Assembly (NCBI RefSeq): GCF_904831005.1
Contig: NZ_LR882982.1
Coordinates: forward strand, 2,976,001-3,040,000
DNA from: Microbacterium hydrocarbonoxydans
GTDB lineage: Bacteria; Actinomycetota; Actinomycetes; Actinomycetales; Microbacteriaceae
Length of the DNA stretch: 64,000 nt
Direction of reading: 5' to 3'
Positions within the stretch are counted from its first letter, which is position 1; each line of letters starts with the position of its first letter. Both the position numbers and the translations under genes were made by a program. The notes under the pieces are model-generated. The model saw only the letters and a program-made list of their open reading frames with translations, was not told the origin of the DNA and did not search any database. This document shows positions 1 to 8,935 of this stretch, in pieces.

Positions 1-84
1 CTCCAACGTCTCGGGCTCCTCTGCGGAGTTCACCAGCCAGACGGCGGCGCGGAGCGCCTCCTCGGTGTCATTCGCGAACGTCAT
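1..84 (-). CDS. CGNR zinc-finger/ABATE-type regulator, N-terminus only
   Basis: Only the first 28 codons lie in the window; the rest is beyond base 1. The N-terminal pattern (MTFANDTEEALRAAV, then LVNSAEE) resembles the start of CGNR zinc-finger proteins, whose stress-related N-terminal ABATE domain precedes a C-terminal CGNR motif that cannot be seen here. It is transcribed away from the EamA exporter, with 39 bp between the two start codons. In actinobacteria such regulators often control a divergent exporter, so regulation of the neighbour is inferred. The family call rests on a short stretch and is moderate. Confidence 0.55.
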   Translation of the reverse strand, partial: MTFANDTEEALRAAVWLVNSAEEPETLE

Positions 85-85
85 A

Positions 86-115
86 TTGACACCTTACATC
101 CAGCGCGAGTAGCGT
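86..115 (+). promoter_or_regulatory. Probable promoter of the EamA gene
   Basis: A perfect TTGACA (86-91) is followed after 18 bp by TAGCGT (110-115), which fits TANNNT. Transcription would begin about 7 bp later, at or within 2-3 bases of the ATG at 124. No ribosome binding site is visible before that ATG, so the mRNA is probably leaderless. Confidence 0.5.
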
Positions 116-123
116 CACCTGTC

Positions 124-1101
124 ATGAGCAAGTTCACAAATGACGTCGCAGCGCCGGGCGTGCGTTTCGGGCTGCCGCTGGCGATCGGCGCGGCCTTCGC
201 GTTCGGGATGTCGGGTGCCTGGGCTCGCGGGCTCATCGATGCCGGGTGGACCCCTGGCGCTGCGGTGACAGCGCGAGTCTGGGTCGCCGCGCTCGTGCTG
301 CTGGTTCCCACGATCCTGTCGCTGCGCGGGCGGTGGGGGGTGCTCCGCAAGAACGCCGGCATGGTCGCCGCCTACGGACTGCTCGCCGTCACGGCGACGC
401 AGCTCTGCTACTTCCAGGCCGTCGCCGTGATGGACGTGGGGCTCGCACTGCTCATCGAGTACACCGCGCCGATCGCGGTCATCCTGTGGCTGTGGCTGCG
501 TCGTGGCGAGCGCCCGAGTCGGCGCAGTGTGATCGGGGCCGCCATCGCGTTCGTCGGCCTCGTGCTCATGCTCGACATCGTCACCGGCGCGGAGGTCAAT
601 GTCCCCGGCACCCTCTGGGCGCTCGCCGCGATGGTCGGAGCAGCGACGTACTTCCTGCTGTCCGCCAAGGCCGACACCGGCCTGCCGCCGATCGCGCTCG
701 CCGGGGGTGGGCTGCTGCTCGGCGCCGTCGCGCTCACGGTCGCGGGCCTCGTCGGCATCCTGCCCATCGCCTGGACGACCGACGACATCACCTACCGCTT
801 CGGCACCGTGCCGTGGTTCGTGCCGGTGCTCGCGATCGGACTCATCGCGACGGCCCTCGCCTATGTTCTGGGCATCGCATCGACGCGGATGCTGGGCTCG
901 CGTCTCGCATCCTTCGTCGCCCTCGCCGAGGTCGTCGCCGCACTGCTCTTCGGCTGGATGCTGCTCGGCCAGCTGCCCGACCTGTTGCAAGCCCTCGGCG
1001 GCGCACTCGTGCTGGTCGGTGTGGTGGTGGTGAAGCTCGGAGAGCCCCGGCCCGGCGAGTTCGTCGAACCCGTGCCGGATGCGGCGGCGGTGGCTCGGTA
1101 G
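124..1101 (+). CDS. EamA family (DMT superfamily) transporter
   Basis: A 325-residue integral membrane protein with about ten hydrophobic helices arranged as two tandem EamA repeats (about residues 15-145 and 160-300), the usual size and build of drug/metabolite exporters. The first helix contains GMSGAWARGL, and the second repeat begins near GTLWALAAMVGAATYFL. Substrates of this family range from amino acids to small metabolites and cannot be assigned from sequence. The gene is divergent from a CGNR-type regulator and probably leaderless (promoter at 86-115). The C-terminus ends in a charged cytoplasmic tail. Confidence 0.85.
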   Translation: MSKFTNDVAAPGVRFGLPLAIGAAFAFGMSGAWARGLIDAGWTPGAAVTARVWVAALVLLVPTILSLRGRWGVLRKNAGMVAAYGLLAVTATQLCYFQAVAVMDVGLALLIEYTAPIAVILWLWLRRGERPSRRSVIGAAIAFVGLVLMLDIVTGAEVNVPGTLWALAAMVGAATYFLLSAKADTGLPPIALAGGGLLLGAVALTVAGLVGILPIAWTTDDITYRFGTVPWFVPVLAIGLIATALAYVLGIASTRMLGSRLASFVALAEVVAALLFGWMLLGQLPDLLQALGGALVLVGVVVVKLGEPRPGEFVEPVPDAAAVAR

Positions 1102-1127
1102 GCCGGCGGTGCCGGGCGCCTGCGCCG

Positions 1128-1245
1128 GTGCGGGGCCAGTTCCGCATCCCTGCGCCGGTGCGGGGCCAGTTCCGCATCCCTGTGCGCTGTTTCGGATGCG
1201 ATTCTGGCCCGCACGGATATTTCGGATGCGATTCCGGCCCCGCAC
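1128..1245. repeat. Inverted-motif array A (two forward, two inverted copies)
   Basis: Two forward copies of GTGCGGGGCCAGTTCCGCAT begin at 1128 and 1158 (30 bp apart). Two inverted copies starting GGATGCGATTC begin at 1194 and 1224 (again 30 bp apart). Outer bases are conserved between orientations and about five central bases differ. A transcript could form a long imperfect hairpin. It fills most of the gap between the EamA and GntR genes. Confidence 0.8.
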
Positions 1246-1300
1246 GGCGAAGCGAGGGCGAGCGCGTATGTGGCGGGCTGGTCGAATCGCCTGGCTCGTT

Positions 1301-1363
1301 ATGTATACGTGAGGCGCGATATCCCGACTGACGAGCCCGTGGATTCCCGGTTGTGTATACACT
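1301..1363. promoter_or_regulatory. GTATAC-centred operator pair before the GntR gene
   Basis: Two palindromes share a GTATAC core: ATGTATACGT (1301-1310) and the perfect GTGTATACAC (1353-1362). They lie about 52 bp apart, close to five helical turns. The second contains TATACA (1356-1361), a plausible -10 hexamer whose start point would fall on the ATG at 1370. Dimeric FadR-type GntR proteins bind short palindromes of this kind, so autoregulation is inferred. Confidence 0.55.
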
Positions 1364-1369
1364 GGGGTC

Positions 1370-2038
1370 ATGAGCTCTGTCGCTGATCGCATCACCGCGA
1401 GCGACCGAGCCCACGCCGCGCTGCTGGAGGAGATCCAGTCAGGTGCGCTCCCGGCCGGCTTCGTGCTGGGCGAGGTCGAGCAGGCCGCCCGTCTCGGCAT
1501 CAGCCGCACCCCGATGCGCGAGGCCCTGCGCCGCCTGGCCGCCGACGGCCTGGTCGTGCAGCAGTCCCCGCGCGTCACGGTCGTGGCCGATCTGGATGCC
1601 GACGACATCCGCGCTCTGTTCGAGATCCGTCGCGCGCTCGAGGAGACCTCCGCCCGACTCGCAGCCCGGCGAGGGGATGCCGCCCTCTTCGCCTCGCTCG
1701 CCGACGAGTTTGCGCACGTCGACCTCGCAGCCGTCGAAGGACGCGACGCGTACTACGCCCTCATCGCCCGCTTCGACGCCGCGCTCGACAGTGCGGTCGA
1801 CAACGACTACATCGCCTCGGCCCTGCGCACCGTGCGCGCCCACCTCGTGCGCGTGCGCCGCATGGCCCGCGACAAGCCGGCCCGTCTCGCGGCCTCCGCC
1901 GCCGAGCACCGCACGATCGCGCAGGCCCTGGCCGCCCGCGACGGCGACCTCGCCGCCCACGCCACCCACGTGCACCTGCACAACGCGCTCACCGGCATCC
2001 TCGACTCCCTGACAGCCAACCCAGAAGGTGTGAAATGA
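1370..2038 (+). CDS. GntR/FadR-subfamily transcriptional regulator, probable prp regulator
   Basis: A 222-residue regulator with an N-terminal winged helix (about 14-62; recognition helix SRTPMREAL) and a C-terminal FCD effector domain (about 85-210) rich in helices and histidines ([17 protein letters not shown]), typical of FCD proteins that bind a metal-coordinated carboxylate. The usual first FCD histidine appears as aspartate (ARFDAAL). Its last codon overlaps the start of prpD by ATGA, so it is translationally coupled to the 2-methylcitrate operon it probably senses for. There is no convincing Shine-Dalgarno; the message is probably leaderless. The ligand (propionate, methylcitrate or 2-methylisocitrate) is inferred. 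Confidence 0.88.
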   Translation: MSSVADRITASDRAHAALLEEIQSGALPAGFVLGEVEQAARLGISRTPMREALRRLAADGLVVQQSPRVTVVADLDADDIRALFEIRRALEETSARLAARRGDAALFASLADEFAHVDLAAVEGRDAYYALIARFDAALDSAVDNDYIASALRTVRAHLVRVRRMARDKPARLAASAAEHRTIAQALAARDGDLAAHATHVHLHNALTGILDSLTANPEGVK

Positions 2039-3561
2039 CCGTCACCCACCACGTCCGCGTCCACCGCAGCGATGAGAACCTCGCCCGCGAGGACCAGCTC
2101 GCCTGGAAGATCGCCGAAGTCGCCGCCGACCCGGTCGAGGTCGAGCAGGACGTCACCGACATGATCATCAACCGCATCATCGACAACGCGTCGGTCGCTG
2201 CCGCATCGCTCACCCGCGGGCCCATCAACGCGGCTCGCGCCCAGGCGTTCAGCCACCCCGTCTCGACCGGCGGTATCGGTGCCACCGTGTTCGGCGCGGC
2301 GCTCGACCACCGCACGAGCCCCGAGTGGGCGGCGTGGGCCAACGGCGTGGCCGTGCGCGAACTCGACTATCACGACACCTTCCTCGCCGCCGAGTACTCG
2401 CACCCCGGCGACAACATCCCGCCGATCCTCGCGGTCGCACAGCACGTGCAGGCCGACGGTCGTGCGCTGCTGCGCGGCATCGCGACCGGCTACGAGATCC
2501 AGATGGACCTGGTGCGCGCGATCTGCCTGCACAAGCACAAGATCGACCATGTCGCGCACCTCGGCCCCTCGGCCGCGGCCGGCATCGGCACCCTTCTCGG
2601 CCTCGACGTCGAGACGATCTACCAGGCCGTCGGCCAGGGTCTGCACACCACGACGGCCACGCGCCAGAGCCGCAAGGGCGAGATCTCGACCTGGAAGGCG
2701 CACGCCCCTGCGTTCGCGGGCAAGCTCGCCGTAGAGGCGGTCGATCGGGCGATGCGGGGTCAGACGAGTCCCGCGCCGATCTACGAGGGCGAAGACGGCG
2801 TGATCGCGTGGATGCTCGACGGCAAGGACGCCGCCTACGAGGTGCCGCTGCCCGCGGCAGGCGAGGCGAAGCGCGCGATTCTCGACTCGTACACGAAGGA
2901 GCACTCGGCCGAGTACCAGGCGCAGGCGTGGATCGACCTGGCCCGCAAGCTCGGCACCGAGAACCCGGCGCTGCGCGACCCCGCAGCCATCGAGGCCATC
3001 GTGCTGCACACCAGCCACCACACGCACTACGTGATCGGATCGGGCGCGAACGACCCGCAGAAGTACGACCCCACGGCGTCGCGCGAGACGCTCGACCACT
3101 CGATCCCGTACATCTTCGCGGTCGCGCTGCAGGACGGCGGGTGGCACCACGTCGACTCGTACACCCCCGAGAGGGCAGGTCGCGCAGACACCGTCGCGCT
3201 GTGGCACAAGATCACCACGGCCGAGGATGCGGAGTGGACGCGTCGCTACCACTCCGAAGACCCCGACGTGAAGGCTTTCGGCGGCCGCGTCGAGTTCCGG
3301 CTCACCGACGGCACGACCGTGGTCGACGAGATCGCCGTCGCCGACGCGCATCCGCTCGGTGCCCGTCCGTTCGCCCGCGAGAACTACATCGCCAAGTTCC
3401 GGCTGCTGGCCGGGCCCGTGCTCGAGCCCGCCGAGATCGAGCGATTCCTCGAACTCGTGCAGCGTCTTCCCGAGCTCACCGCCGCCGAGGTCGGCGAGCT
3501 GTCGATCATCGCGAAGCCCGGTCTGCTCGAGGGCGCGGACGCTCCGACGGGGCTGTTCTGA
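2035..3561 (+). CDS. prpD: 2-methylcitrate dehydratase (MmgE/PrpD family)
   Basis: A 508-residue cytosolic enzyme of the MmgE/PrpD family. It dehydrates 2-methylcitrate to 2-methyl-cis-aconitate in the methylcitrate cycle, which converts propionyl-CoA plus oxaloacetate to pyruvate and succinate. Family features include a helical N-terminal domain with [12 protein letters not shown] and [11 protein letters not shown], and a smaller C-terminal domain with a histidine-rich segment (HTSHHTHYV). Length is normal. The start overlaps the regulator stop by 4 bp. A 175-bp gap with a repeat element separates it from prpB, unusual inside this otherwise tight operon. Confidence 0.93.
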   Translation: MTVTHHVRVHRSDENLAREDQLAWKIAEVAADPVEVEQDVTDMIINRIIDNASVAAASLTRGPINAARAQAFSHPVSTGGIGATVFGAALDHRTSPEWAAWANGVAVRELDYHDTFLAAEYSHPGDNIPPILAVAQHVQADGRALLRGIATGYEIQMDLVRAICLHKHKIDHVAHLGPSAAAGIGTLLGLDVETIYQAVGQGLHTTTATRQSRKGEISTWKAHAPAFAGKLAVEAVDRAMRGQTSPAPIYEGEDGVIAWMLDGKDAAYEVPLPAAGEAKRAILDSYTKEHSAEYQAQAWIDLARKLGTENPALRDPAAIEAIVLHTSHHTHYVIGSGANDPQKYDPTASRETLDHSIPYIFAVALQDGGWHHVDSYTPERAGRADTVALWHKITTAEDAEWTRRYHSEDPDVKAFGGRVEFRLTDGTTVVDEIAVADAHPLGARPFARENYIAKFRLLAGPVLEPAEIERFLELVQRLPELTAAEVGELSIIAKPGLLEGADAPTGLF

Positions 3562-3572
3562 TGCTGCCCACC

Positions 3573-3699
3573 GCGTTTCGTCTCCGGCCGCTTCGCGGGC
3601 GTCGCTCAACGACCGGGCCCTGCGGGTCCCGGCCGCTTCGCGGGCGTCGCTCAACGACCGGGCCCCGCGAGCGCGGCGGAGCCGAGCAAGACGAAACGC
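3573..3699. repeat. MITE-like element with 11-bp terminal inverted repeats and an internal 37-bp duplication
   Basis: The ends are perfect inverted repeats: GCGTTTCGTCT (3573-3583) and AGACGAAACGC (3689-3699). Inside, two identical 37-bp copies (3584-3620 and 3629-3665) are 45 bp apart. It has no coding potential of its own. It lies in the prpD-prpB gap and leaves prpB its own ribosome binding site. Single ends of the same sequence occur near 5778-5789 and 63365-63376. Confidence 0.7.
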
Positions 3700-3736
3700 G
3701 CCAGACAGATGCATTCGCGCTGAAAGGAAAGAACTG

Positions 3737-4639
3737 ATGCTGTACTCGCACGTCACCCCGGCCGAGAAGCGCCGCCTCTTCCGCGAGCGTCTCGCGAGCG
3801 GCGAGCTGCTGCGGTTCCCCGGCGCGTTCAACCCCCTGAGCGCCCGTCTGATCGAGCAGAAGGGCTTCGACGGGGTCTACATCTCGGGTGCGGTGCTGTC
3901 TGCCGACCTGGGCGTGCCCGACATCGGACTCACCACGCTGACCGAGGTCGCCGGTCGCGCGAAGCAGATCGCTCGCATGACCGACATCCCTGCGCTCGTC
4001 GACGCCGACACCGGCTTCGGCGAGCCGATGAACGTCGCCCGCACGATCCAGGAACTCGAAGACGCCGGGCTCGCCGGCATGCACATCGAAGACCAGATCA
4101 ACCCGAAGCGCTGCGGGCATCTCGACGGCAAGAGCGTGGTCGACGAGCGCACGGCGATCCGCCGCATCCGCGCCGCCGCCGACGCCCGACGCGATGACAA
4201 CTTCCTGATCATGGCGCGCACCGACATCCGCGCGATCGAGGGGCTGGAGTCCGCGATCGATCGCGCCAAGGCGCTCGTGGACGCCGGGGCGGATGCGGTC
4301 TTCCCCGAGGCTATGCGCACGCTCGCCGAGTTCGAGGCGATGGCCGAGGCGCTCGACGTGCCGATCCTCGCCAACATGACAGAGTTCGGCAAGAGCGAGC
4401 TGTTCTCGGTCGACCAGCTGCGGGATGCCGGAGTGAACATGGTCATCTGGCCGGTGTCGCTGCTGCGCATCGCCATGGGCGCGGCGGGGCGCGCGCTCGA
4501 TACGCTGAACGAGGAGGGGCACCTCACCTCGAAGCTCGGTGAGATGCAGCACCGTGCCGATCTCTACGACCTGATCGACTACGAGTCCTACACGCAGTTC
4601 GACTCCGGCGTCGCAGGCTTCACCGTGACGAAGGAGTGA
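3737..4639 (+). CDS. prpB: Methylisocitrate lyase
   Basis: A 300-residue PEP mutase/isocitrate lyase superfamily enzyme. It cleaves 2-methylisocitrate to pyruvate and succinate, the last step of the methylcitrate cycle. Visible motifs are the metal-binding DADTGFGE (about 89-96) and the catalytic loop KRCGH (124-128), matching the lyase signature. Length fits PrpB rather than the longer isocitrate lyase. The ATG at 3737 follows a good GAAAGGAAAG ribosome binding site; the open frame extends upstream through the repeat element, but that part is not protein-like. Confidence 0.95.
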   Translation: MLYSHVTPAEKRRLFRERLASGELLRFPGAFNPLSARLIEQKGFDGVYISGAVLSADLGVPDIGLTTLTEVAGRAKQIARMTDIPALVDADTGFGEPMNVARTIQELEDAGLAGMHIEDQINPKRCGHLDGKSVVDERTAIRRIRAAADARRDDNFLIMARTDIRAIEGLESAIDRAKALVDAGADAVFPEAMRTLAEFEAMAEALDVPILANMTEFGKSELFSVDQLRDAGVNMVIWPVSLLRIAMGAAGRALDTLNEEGHLTSKLGEMQHRADLYDLIDYESYTQFDSGVAGFTVTKE

Positions 4640-4641
4640 GC

Positions 4642-5775
4642 ATGACCGAGCCGGACATCAAGAAGGGCCTCGCGGGGGTCGTCGTCGATACGACAGCGAT
4701 CTCGAAGGTCAACCCCGAGACGAACAGCCTGCTGTACCGCGGCTACCCGGTGCAGGAGCTCGCCGCCACACAGCCCTTCGAGGCGGTCGCGTATCTGCTG
4801 TGGCACGGCGAACTTCCGGATGCCGCGCAACTGGCGACCCTCCGCGCGACCGAGCGCGAGCACCGCGCTCTGGCCGACAGCGTCAAGGCAGCGATAGACC
4901 TGATCCCGCTCGAGGCGCATCCGATGGACGAGGTGCGCACGGCGGTCAGCCTGATCGGCGCCTCCGACACGGACGCCGGGGGATCGGTGCTCGATGCCGG
5001 CGGCAGCCCCGAGGAGAACCTCGAGCGCAGCATCCGGCTGTTCGCGGCTCTTCCCGCGATCGTCGCCTATGGGCAGCGACGCCGGCGGGGCGAGGAGCCG
5101 ATCGCGCCGCGCGACGACCTCGACTACTCGGCGAACTTCCTCTGGATGACGTTCGGCGAGGAGCCCGACCCGGTCGTCGTCGATGCGTTCAACCGCTCGA
5201 TGATCCTGTACGCCGAGCACTCGTTCAACGCCTCGACGTTCACGGCCCGTGTGATCACCTCGACGCTCAGCGACCTGTACTCGGCGGTCGTCGGTGCGAT
5301 CGGCGCTCTCAAGGGACCGCTGCACGGCGGCGCCAACGAGGCCGTGCTGCACATCTTCGACGAGATCGGCGACGCCTCGAACGTCGTGCCGTGGCTCGAC
5401 AAGGCTCTGGCAGAGAAGCGCAAGATCATGGGGTTCGGCCACCGCGTCTACAAGAGCGGCGACTCACGGGTGCCGACGATGAAGGCCGCGCTCGACACGC
5501 TCGTGGAGCACTATGACCGCGCCGAGGTGGCTGAGCTGTACGACGCTCTCGAGTCGGAGTTCGTCGCGCGCAAGGGCATCTATCCGAACCTCGACTACCC
5601 CTCGGGTCCCGCCTACAACCTGATCGGCTTCGACACCCTGACCTTCACGCCACTGTTCGTCGCGGCACGCGTGACCGGATGGACGGCGCACGTCATGGAG
5701 CAGGCGGGAGCGAATGCCCTCATCCGTCCGCTCTCGTACTACGACGGCGTCGACGAGCGGCACGTCGAAGGCTGA
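4642..5775 (+). CDS. prpC: 2-methylcitrate synthase / citrate synthase family
   Basis: A 377-residue type II citrate synthase family enzyme that condenses propionyl-CoA with oxaloacetate. Motifs present: HSFNASTFTARV, the active-site GPLHGGANEAV (His near residue 228) and MGFGHRVYK (His near 266). Length is that of the short methylcitrate synthases. The ATG at 4642 sits 5 bp after AAGGAG; a GTG six bases upstream (4636) is an alternative that overlaps the prpB stop. Its position as third gene of prpD-prpB-prpC supports the methylcitrate role. Confidence 0.93.
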   Translation: MTEPDIKKGLAGVVVDTTAISKVNPETNSLLYRGYPVQELAATQPFEAVAYLLWHGELPDAAQLATLRATEREHRALADSVKAAIDLIPLEAHPMDEVRTAVSLIGASDTDAGGSVLDAGGSPEENLERSIRLFAALPAIVAYGQRRRRGEEPIAPRDDLDYSANFLWMTFGEEPDPVVVDAFNRSMILYAEHSFNASTFTARVITSTLSDLYSAVVGAIGALKGPLHGGANEAVLHIFDEIGDASNVVPWLDKALAEKRKIMGFGHRVYKSGDSRVPTMKAALDTLVEHYDRAEVAELYDALESEFVARKGIYPNLDYPSGPAYNLIGFDTLTFTPLFVAARVTGWTAHVMEQAGANALIRPLSYYDGVDERHVEG

Positions 5776-5794
5776 CTGCGTTTCGTCTCCCCCC

Positions 5795-5855
5795 GTTCGA
5801 GTCGCGCACTTTGCAGAAATCCACCGTGGAAATCTGCCAAGTGAGCGATTCGAAC
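5795..5855. repeat. 61-bp imperfect palindrome (type-3 element, copy 1)
   Basis: Arms of 30 bp (5795-5824 and 5826-5855) match at 25 of 30 positions, with outer sequence GTTCGARTCGC and inner GCAGA. It lies between the convergent prpC and META-lipoprotein genes, where it could act as a two-way terminator, although no T-run follows. A lone GCGTTTCGTCTC end of the MITE-like family (5778-5789) directly precedes it. Confidence 0.75.
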
Positions 5856-5867
5856 GAATCCCTCGCG

Positions 5868-6308
5868 TCAGCTCGACCGGCTGAGGTTGCCGAGCTCGGC
5901 ACCGGAAGCGTCCATGACGATCAGCACGTCGCCGTCAAGCTCGACCGCGCGCACGCCGCGCATCCAGTCGTCGACGCCGGGGCACGCTTTCAGAGTCGAG
6001 GCGAACCGGGCGAGGTCGACGCGGTCGCCGTTCACCGAGTAGGTCGTGGTGACGCCGTTGCATCCGTCGCTGCCGGTGACGGTGCCGTCGGCGGCGAACT
6101 CGAGATGAGGCTGTCCGGCGGCGTTCTCGCCCCAGAGCCCGACGAGCTTCTCGACGACGGCGGCCTCTTCGCTGTTCGGCTCGGGGGTCGACGTCGGAGC
6201 GTCGCCGGGGGAGTTGGTCGCGCAGGCCGTCGCGACCAGCGCAAACGCTCCCAGCATCGCGAGGCCGACGAGATTGCGTGCTCTGCGGTGGGTGCTCATG
6301 GTGGTCAT
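5868..6308 (-). CDS. META domain-containing lipoprotein
   Basis: A 146-residue exported lipoprotein. The signal peptide ends in a lipobox (LVATAC). After a Pro/Ser/Thr-rich linker comes a META domain of about 100 residues (AADGTVTGSDGCNGV, LKACPGVDDW), seen in heat-shock HslJ-like proteins and of unknown biochemical role. The start taken is ATG 6308 (MTTMSTHRR); ATG 6299 is also possible, and the longer upstream frame adds residues that do not look like a signal peptide. It converges with prpC. Confidence 0.8.
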   Translation of the reverse strand: MTTMSTHRRARNLVGLAMLGAFALVATACATNSPGDAPTSTPEPNSEEAAVVEKLVGLWGENAAGQPHLEFAADGTVTGSDGCNGVTTTYSVNGDRVDLARFASTLKACPGVDDWMRGVRAVELDGDVLIVMDASGAELGNLSRSS

Positions 6309-6604
6309 GGTAACCGGGTCGGCTGCGAGATCGGACCCCTGATCACAGATGCGGTCGCGCGAATACCTCATAGACGAGTGCCAGGTCAAGAAGCGAAATT
6401 CTGGTAAACAAACCTCGCATTCTGTGGATTACCTGGGTACTCTTCTGGAGATCCCTGTTCGTCCCGACGGACAGGATCCTGCTTGTCGGGGGGCCAGCGT
6501 CATAGTTCACGCCTCCACCGGGAGGCGGCCGGTTCTGTGCTTCATGCACGCTGCCGGGAAGTGAATCTGACTGACGATCCGTGACCAGCAAGGACATACA
6601 TCAC
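6309..6604. other. 296-bp divergent intergenic region
   Basis: This separates the META lipoprotein from the protease. The part around 6385-6445 is clearly richer in A+T than its surroundings and probably carries promoters for one or both genes, but no convincing -35/-10 pair could be chosen. A small imperfect hairpin lies at 6451-6477. A 71-codon plus-strand frame (6349-6564) has no protein-like features. Confidence 0.4.
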
Positions 6605-8788
6605 ATGAAGCACAGAGGGACAGGTCGACGCCCGCTGGCGTTGACCGCCGCCACCACGCTTGCCCTGTCGGGCATCTTCCTGGGAGCGCCCGCGGCGTTC
6701 GCCCAGGACGGCTCGGACCAGAGTCCGGCCCCGACCACGACCGAGGCTCCGAGCCAGAGCGGTCCCGACGCGGACATCCTCGAGGCCACGAAGAAGGCAG
6801 CTGCCGAGGGCGTCGAGGTCGTCGCCTTCGGTAAGAAGGCCGACGGCAACGGAGTCGTCGTCGTGACCGCGGGCAGCCCGACCAGCGGCGCAGCGATCGA
6901 CGACGTCGCGGCCAAGGCCGAGCTCGCCAACCCTTCGGTCGTCACGGTCGATCGCAAGCTCACGGCTTTCGCCGAGGGCGATGTCGTCGGTGGGCAGGGG
7001 TACCTGTCCGTCGCTCCCGACCTCCCCGGCTTCCTCGCGAACGAGCCCGGCAGCGCCGCATGGTCGTGCTCGGTCGGATTCGCCGCCTTCTCGCCCTCCG
7101 GTGCTCCGGCTCTCCTGAGCGCGGGACACTGCGCCTTCGGTGAGAACGACGAGCGCCTCACCGACACCACGCTGACGGTTCCCGGCAACGAGCCCGCCGT
7201 GGGCGGCGAGCCGGCACTGCCCAGCTCGGTCGAACTGCTCGGCAAGTTCAGCTTCGCCCAGTTCGGTGGCGCCAACGGCAGCCTCGGCACGAACGGCGAC
7301 CCGACGGCGACCGACATCTCGGTCATCGACATCGCTGAGGGCTCCGGCTTCAACCCGGTCCCGGCTGTCACCGACTGGGAGACGGCCGGAGACTCCCTGA
7401 GCTCGCTCGCCGACAGCGTCGTCGAGATCAAGTCCGTCGCGGCCCCCTCGGTCGGCGAGGTCTCGAAGTCCGGTCGCACGACCGGCTTCACCACCGGTGT
7501 GGTCGACGCCGAAGACGTGCTCGACGGCTGGGCGAGCATCGACGGTCACTGGGTGCAGGGCTTCTCGAGCAACACGCTCGCCGCTCCCGGCGACTCGGGT
7601 GGAGCTGTCATCCAGGGCAACGCGGCCGTCGGCCTCATCAGCGGCGGCTCGCCCGCGTCCCCGACCGAGGAGCAGTTCACCTGGTCGGCATCGCTCGTGA
7701 CCGCGCTTCCCAAGACCGACGGCTACACCGTGGCGCTCGACCTCGACGCACCGGTCGTCAGCAGCCCGGCTGCCGGCGCTGAGGTCAACCCCGGAGCGAC
7801 CATCACCGGAACCGCTCCCGGATCCGACACCGTGACCGTCACCGGTCTCGGCGCAGAGCAGACCGTCGACGTCGTCGACGGAGCGTTCTCGTTCGTCGGA
7901 CCCGTCTCGCTCGGCGAGGCGACCATCACCATCACCGGAGTGAACGGCTTCAGCACCTCACCGACCACGACGCTCGAGCTCGACGTGGTTCCGGCCCCGC
8001 TCGTCGCACCGGTCATCGCGTCGCCGGCCGACGGCTCCACGGTGAACGAGCCCGTCACCGCGGCCTCGGGCACCGGACTCCCGACCGCCGAGATCACTGT
8101 CAGCGACGCTGACGGCGAGATCCTCGGCACGACCACGGTCGCCGCGGACGGTTCCTGGACCGTCGACGGACTGAAGCTCGGCTACAAGGCCCAGCACCAG
8201 ATCGTCGTCACGCAGACCCGCACCATCGAGGGCGTGGAAGAGGTCTCGCCTGAGGCCACCTCGACCTTCGCGGTCATCCCCGCTTCGCCCGTCGTGACCT
8301 CGGTCGCGAACGGCGCGGAGTTCCCGCACGACGGTGGCCCCTCGGTGCTCTCGGGCACCGGCATCACCGGCGCGACCGTCACCGTGACGCTCACCGGCGC
8401 TGAGCCGGCTCCTGCGGCAACGACCGCGGCTCTCGCCGGATCCTTCGCGGCAGCCAGCGGAACGTTCACGACCACGGTCGAGAGCGGATCGTGGGCCGTC
8501 GACTTCGGTGCTGCTCTGCAGCCCGGCACGTACACCGTCTCGGTGACGCAGGCGCTCGTCGGAGTCACCTCGGCTCCGACCGACGTGGCGTTCTCGGTGC
8601 TCGCAGCTCCGGCCCCGGCTCCGGCTCCGGGCGGCGGTGGAGCCGCTCCCGCTCCCGGTGGTGACGGCGGTCTCGCCGTGACCGGTGGCGACGTGCTGGT
8701 CCCGCTCTCTGCAGCGGCGATCGCTCTCGCGCTGCTGTCGGGTGGATTCCTGCTCCTCGCTCGTCGTCGTCAGACGATCGAGAGCTGA
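6605..8788 (+). CDS. Secreted trypsin-like serine protease with Ig-like repeats and LAxTG wall anchor
   Basis: A 727-residue exported protein. Signal peptide about 1-34 (ends AAFAQ), then a low-complexity linker. The chymotrypsin-fold protease domain has the triad His in SAGHC (near 174), Asp in TDISVID (near 238) and Ser in GDSGG (near 330). About three bacterial Ig-like modules (380-670) follow, then a Pro/Ala/Gly spacer, LAVTGG (about 689-694), a membrane helix and terminal RRR. LAxTG is a class E sortase signal of high-GC Gram-positives, so wall anchoring is expected. ATG 6605 is preceded by AAGGAC; GTG 6581 is an alternative. The protein target is unknown. Confidence 0.88.
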   Translation: MKHRGTGRRPLALTAATTLALSGIFLGAPAAFAQDGSDQSPAPTTTEAPSQSGPDADILEATKKAAAEGVEVVAFGKKADGNGVVVVTAGSPTSGAAIDDVAAKAELANPSVVTVDRKLTAFAEGDVVGGQGYLSVAPDLPGFLANEPGSAAWSCSVGFAAFSPSGAPALLSAGHCAFGENDERLTDTTLTVPGNEPAVGGEPALPSSVELLGKFSFAQFGGANGSLGTNGDPTATDISVIDIAEGSGFNPVPAVTDWETAGDSLSSLADSVVEIKSVAAPSVGEVSKSGRTTGFTTGVVDAEDVLDGWASIDGHWVQGFSSNTLAAPGDSGGAVIQGNAAVGLISGGSPASPTEEQFTWSASLVTALPKTDGYTVALDLDAPVVSSPAAGAEVNPGATITGTAPGSDTVTVTGLGAEQTVDVVDGAFSFVGPVSLGEATITITGVNGFSTSPTTTLELDVVPAPLVAPVIASPADGSTVNEPVTAASGTGLPTAEITVSDADGEILGTTTVAADGSWTVDGLKLGYKAQHQIVVTQTRTIEGVEEVSPEATSTFAVIPASPVVTSVANGAEFPHDGGPSVLSGTGITGATVTVTLTGAEPAPAATTAALAGSFAAASGTFTTTVESGSWAVDFGAALQPGTYTVSVTQALVGVTSAPTDVAFSVLAAPAPAPAPGGGGAAPAPGGDGGLAVTGGDVLVPLSAAAIALALLSGGFLLLARRRQTIES

Positions 8789-8813
8789 TCTGCTGATCGC
8801 GATGTGACATGAG

Positions 8814-8846
8814 GAAGCCCGGCATCCCTCGGATGCCGGGCTTCTT
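8814..8846 (+). terminator. Intrinsic terminator after the protease gene
   Basis: A 14-bp perfect stem (8814-8827 with 8831-8844) and a CTC loop are followed by TTCTTCG. It lies 26 bp downstream of the protease stop. Confidence 0.85.
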
Positions 8847-8900
8847 CGCGTCCGGCGGGGCACCTGTGTGTAGGGTGAACTCGCGGCGGTTCCGCAGATC

Positions 8901-8912
8901 TGCATCGTTGTA
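8901..8912. promoter_or_regulatory. LacI-type operator (TACAWCGWTGTA class)
   Basis: TGCATCGTTGTA, one base from the copy at 24821-24832 (TACATCGTTGTA). It lies 24 bp before the start of the LacI gene at 8936, which suggests autoregulation. Confidence 0.55.
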
Positions 8913-8935
8913 GCCGCGCGAGTACTGGAGGCGAC

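Noticed and set aside
115-1608. 497-codon minus-strand open frame
   Set aside because: It is a high-GC shadow across the EamA gene, array A and the GntR gene, with repetitive low-complexity translation.
6349-6564. 71-codon plus-strand frame before the protease
   Set aside because: No ribosome binding site, no recognisable features, unusual composition; probably promoter DNA.
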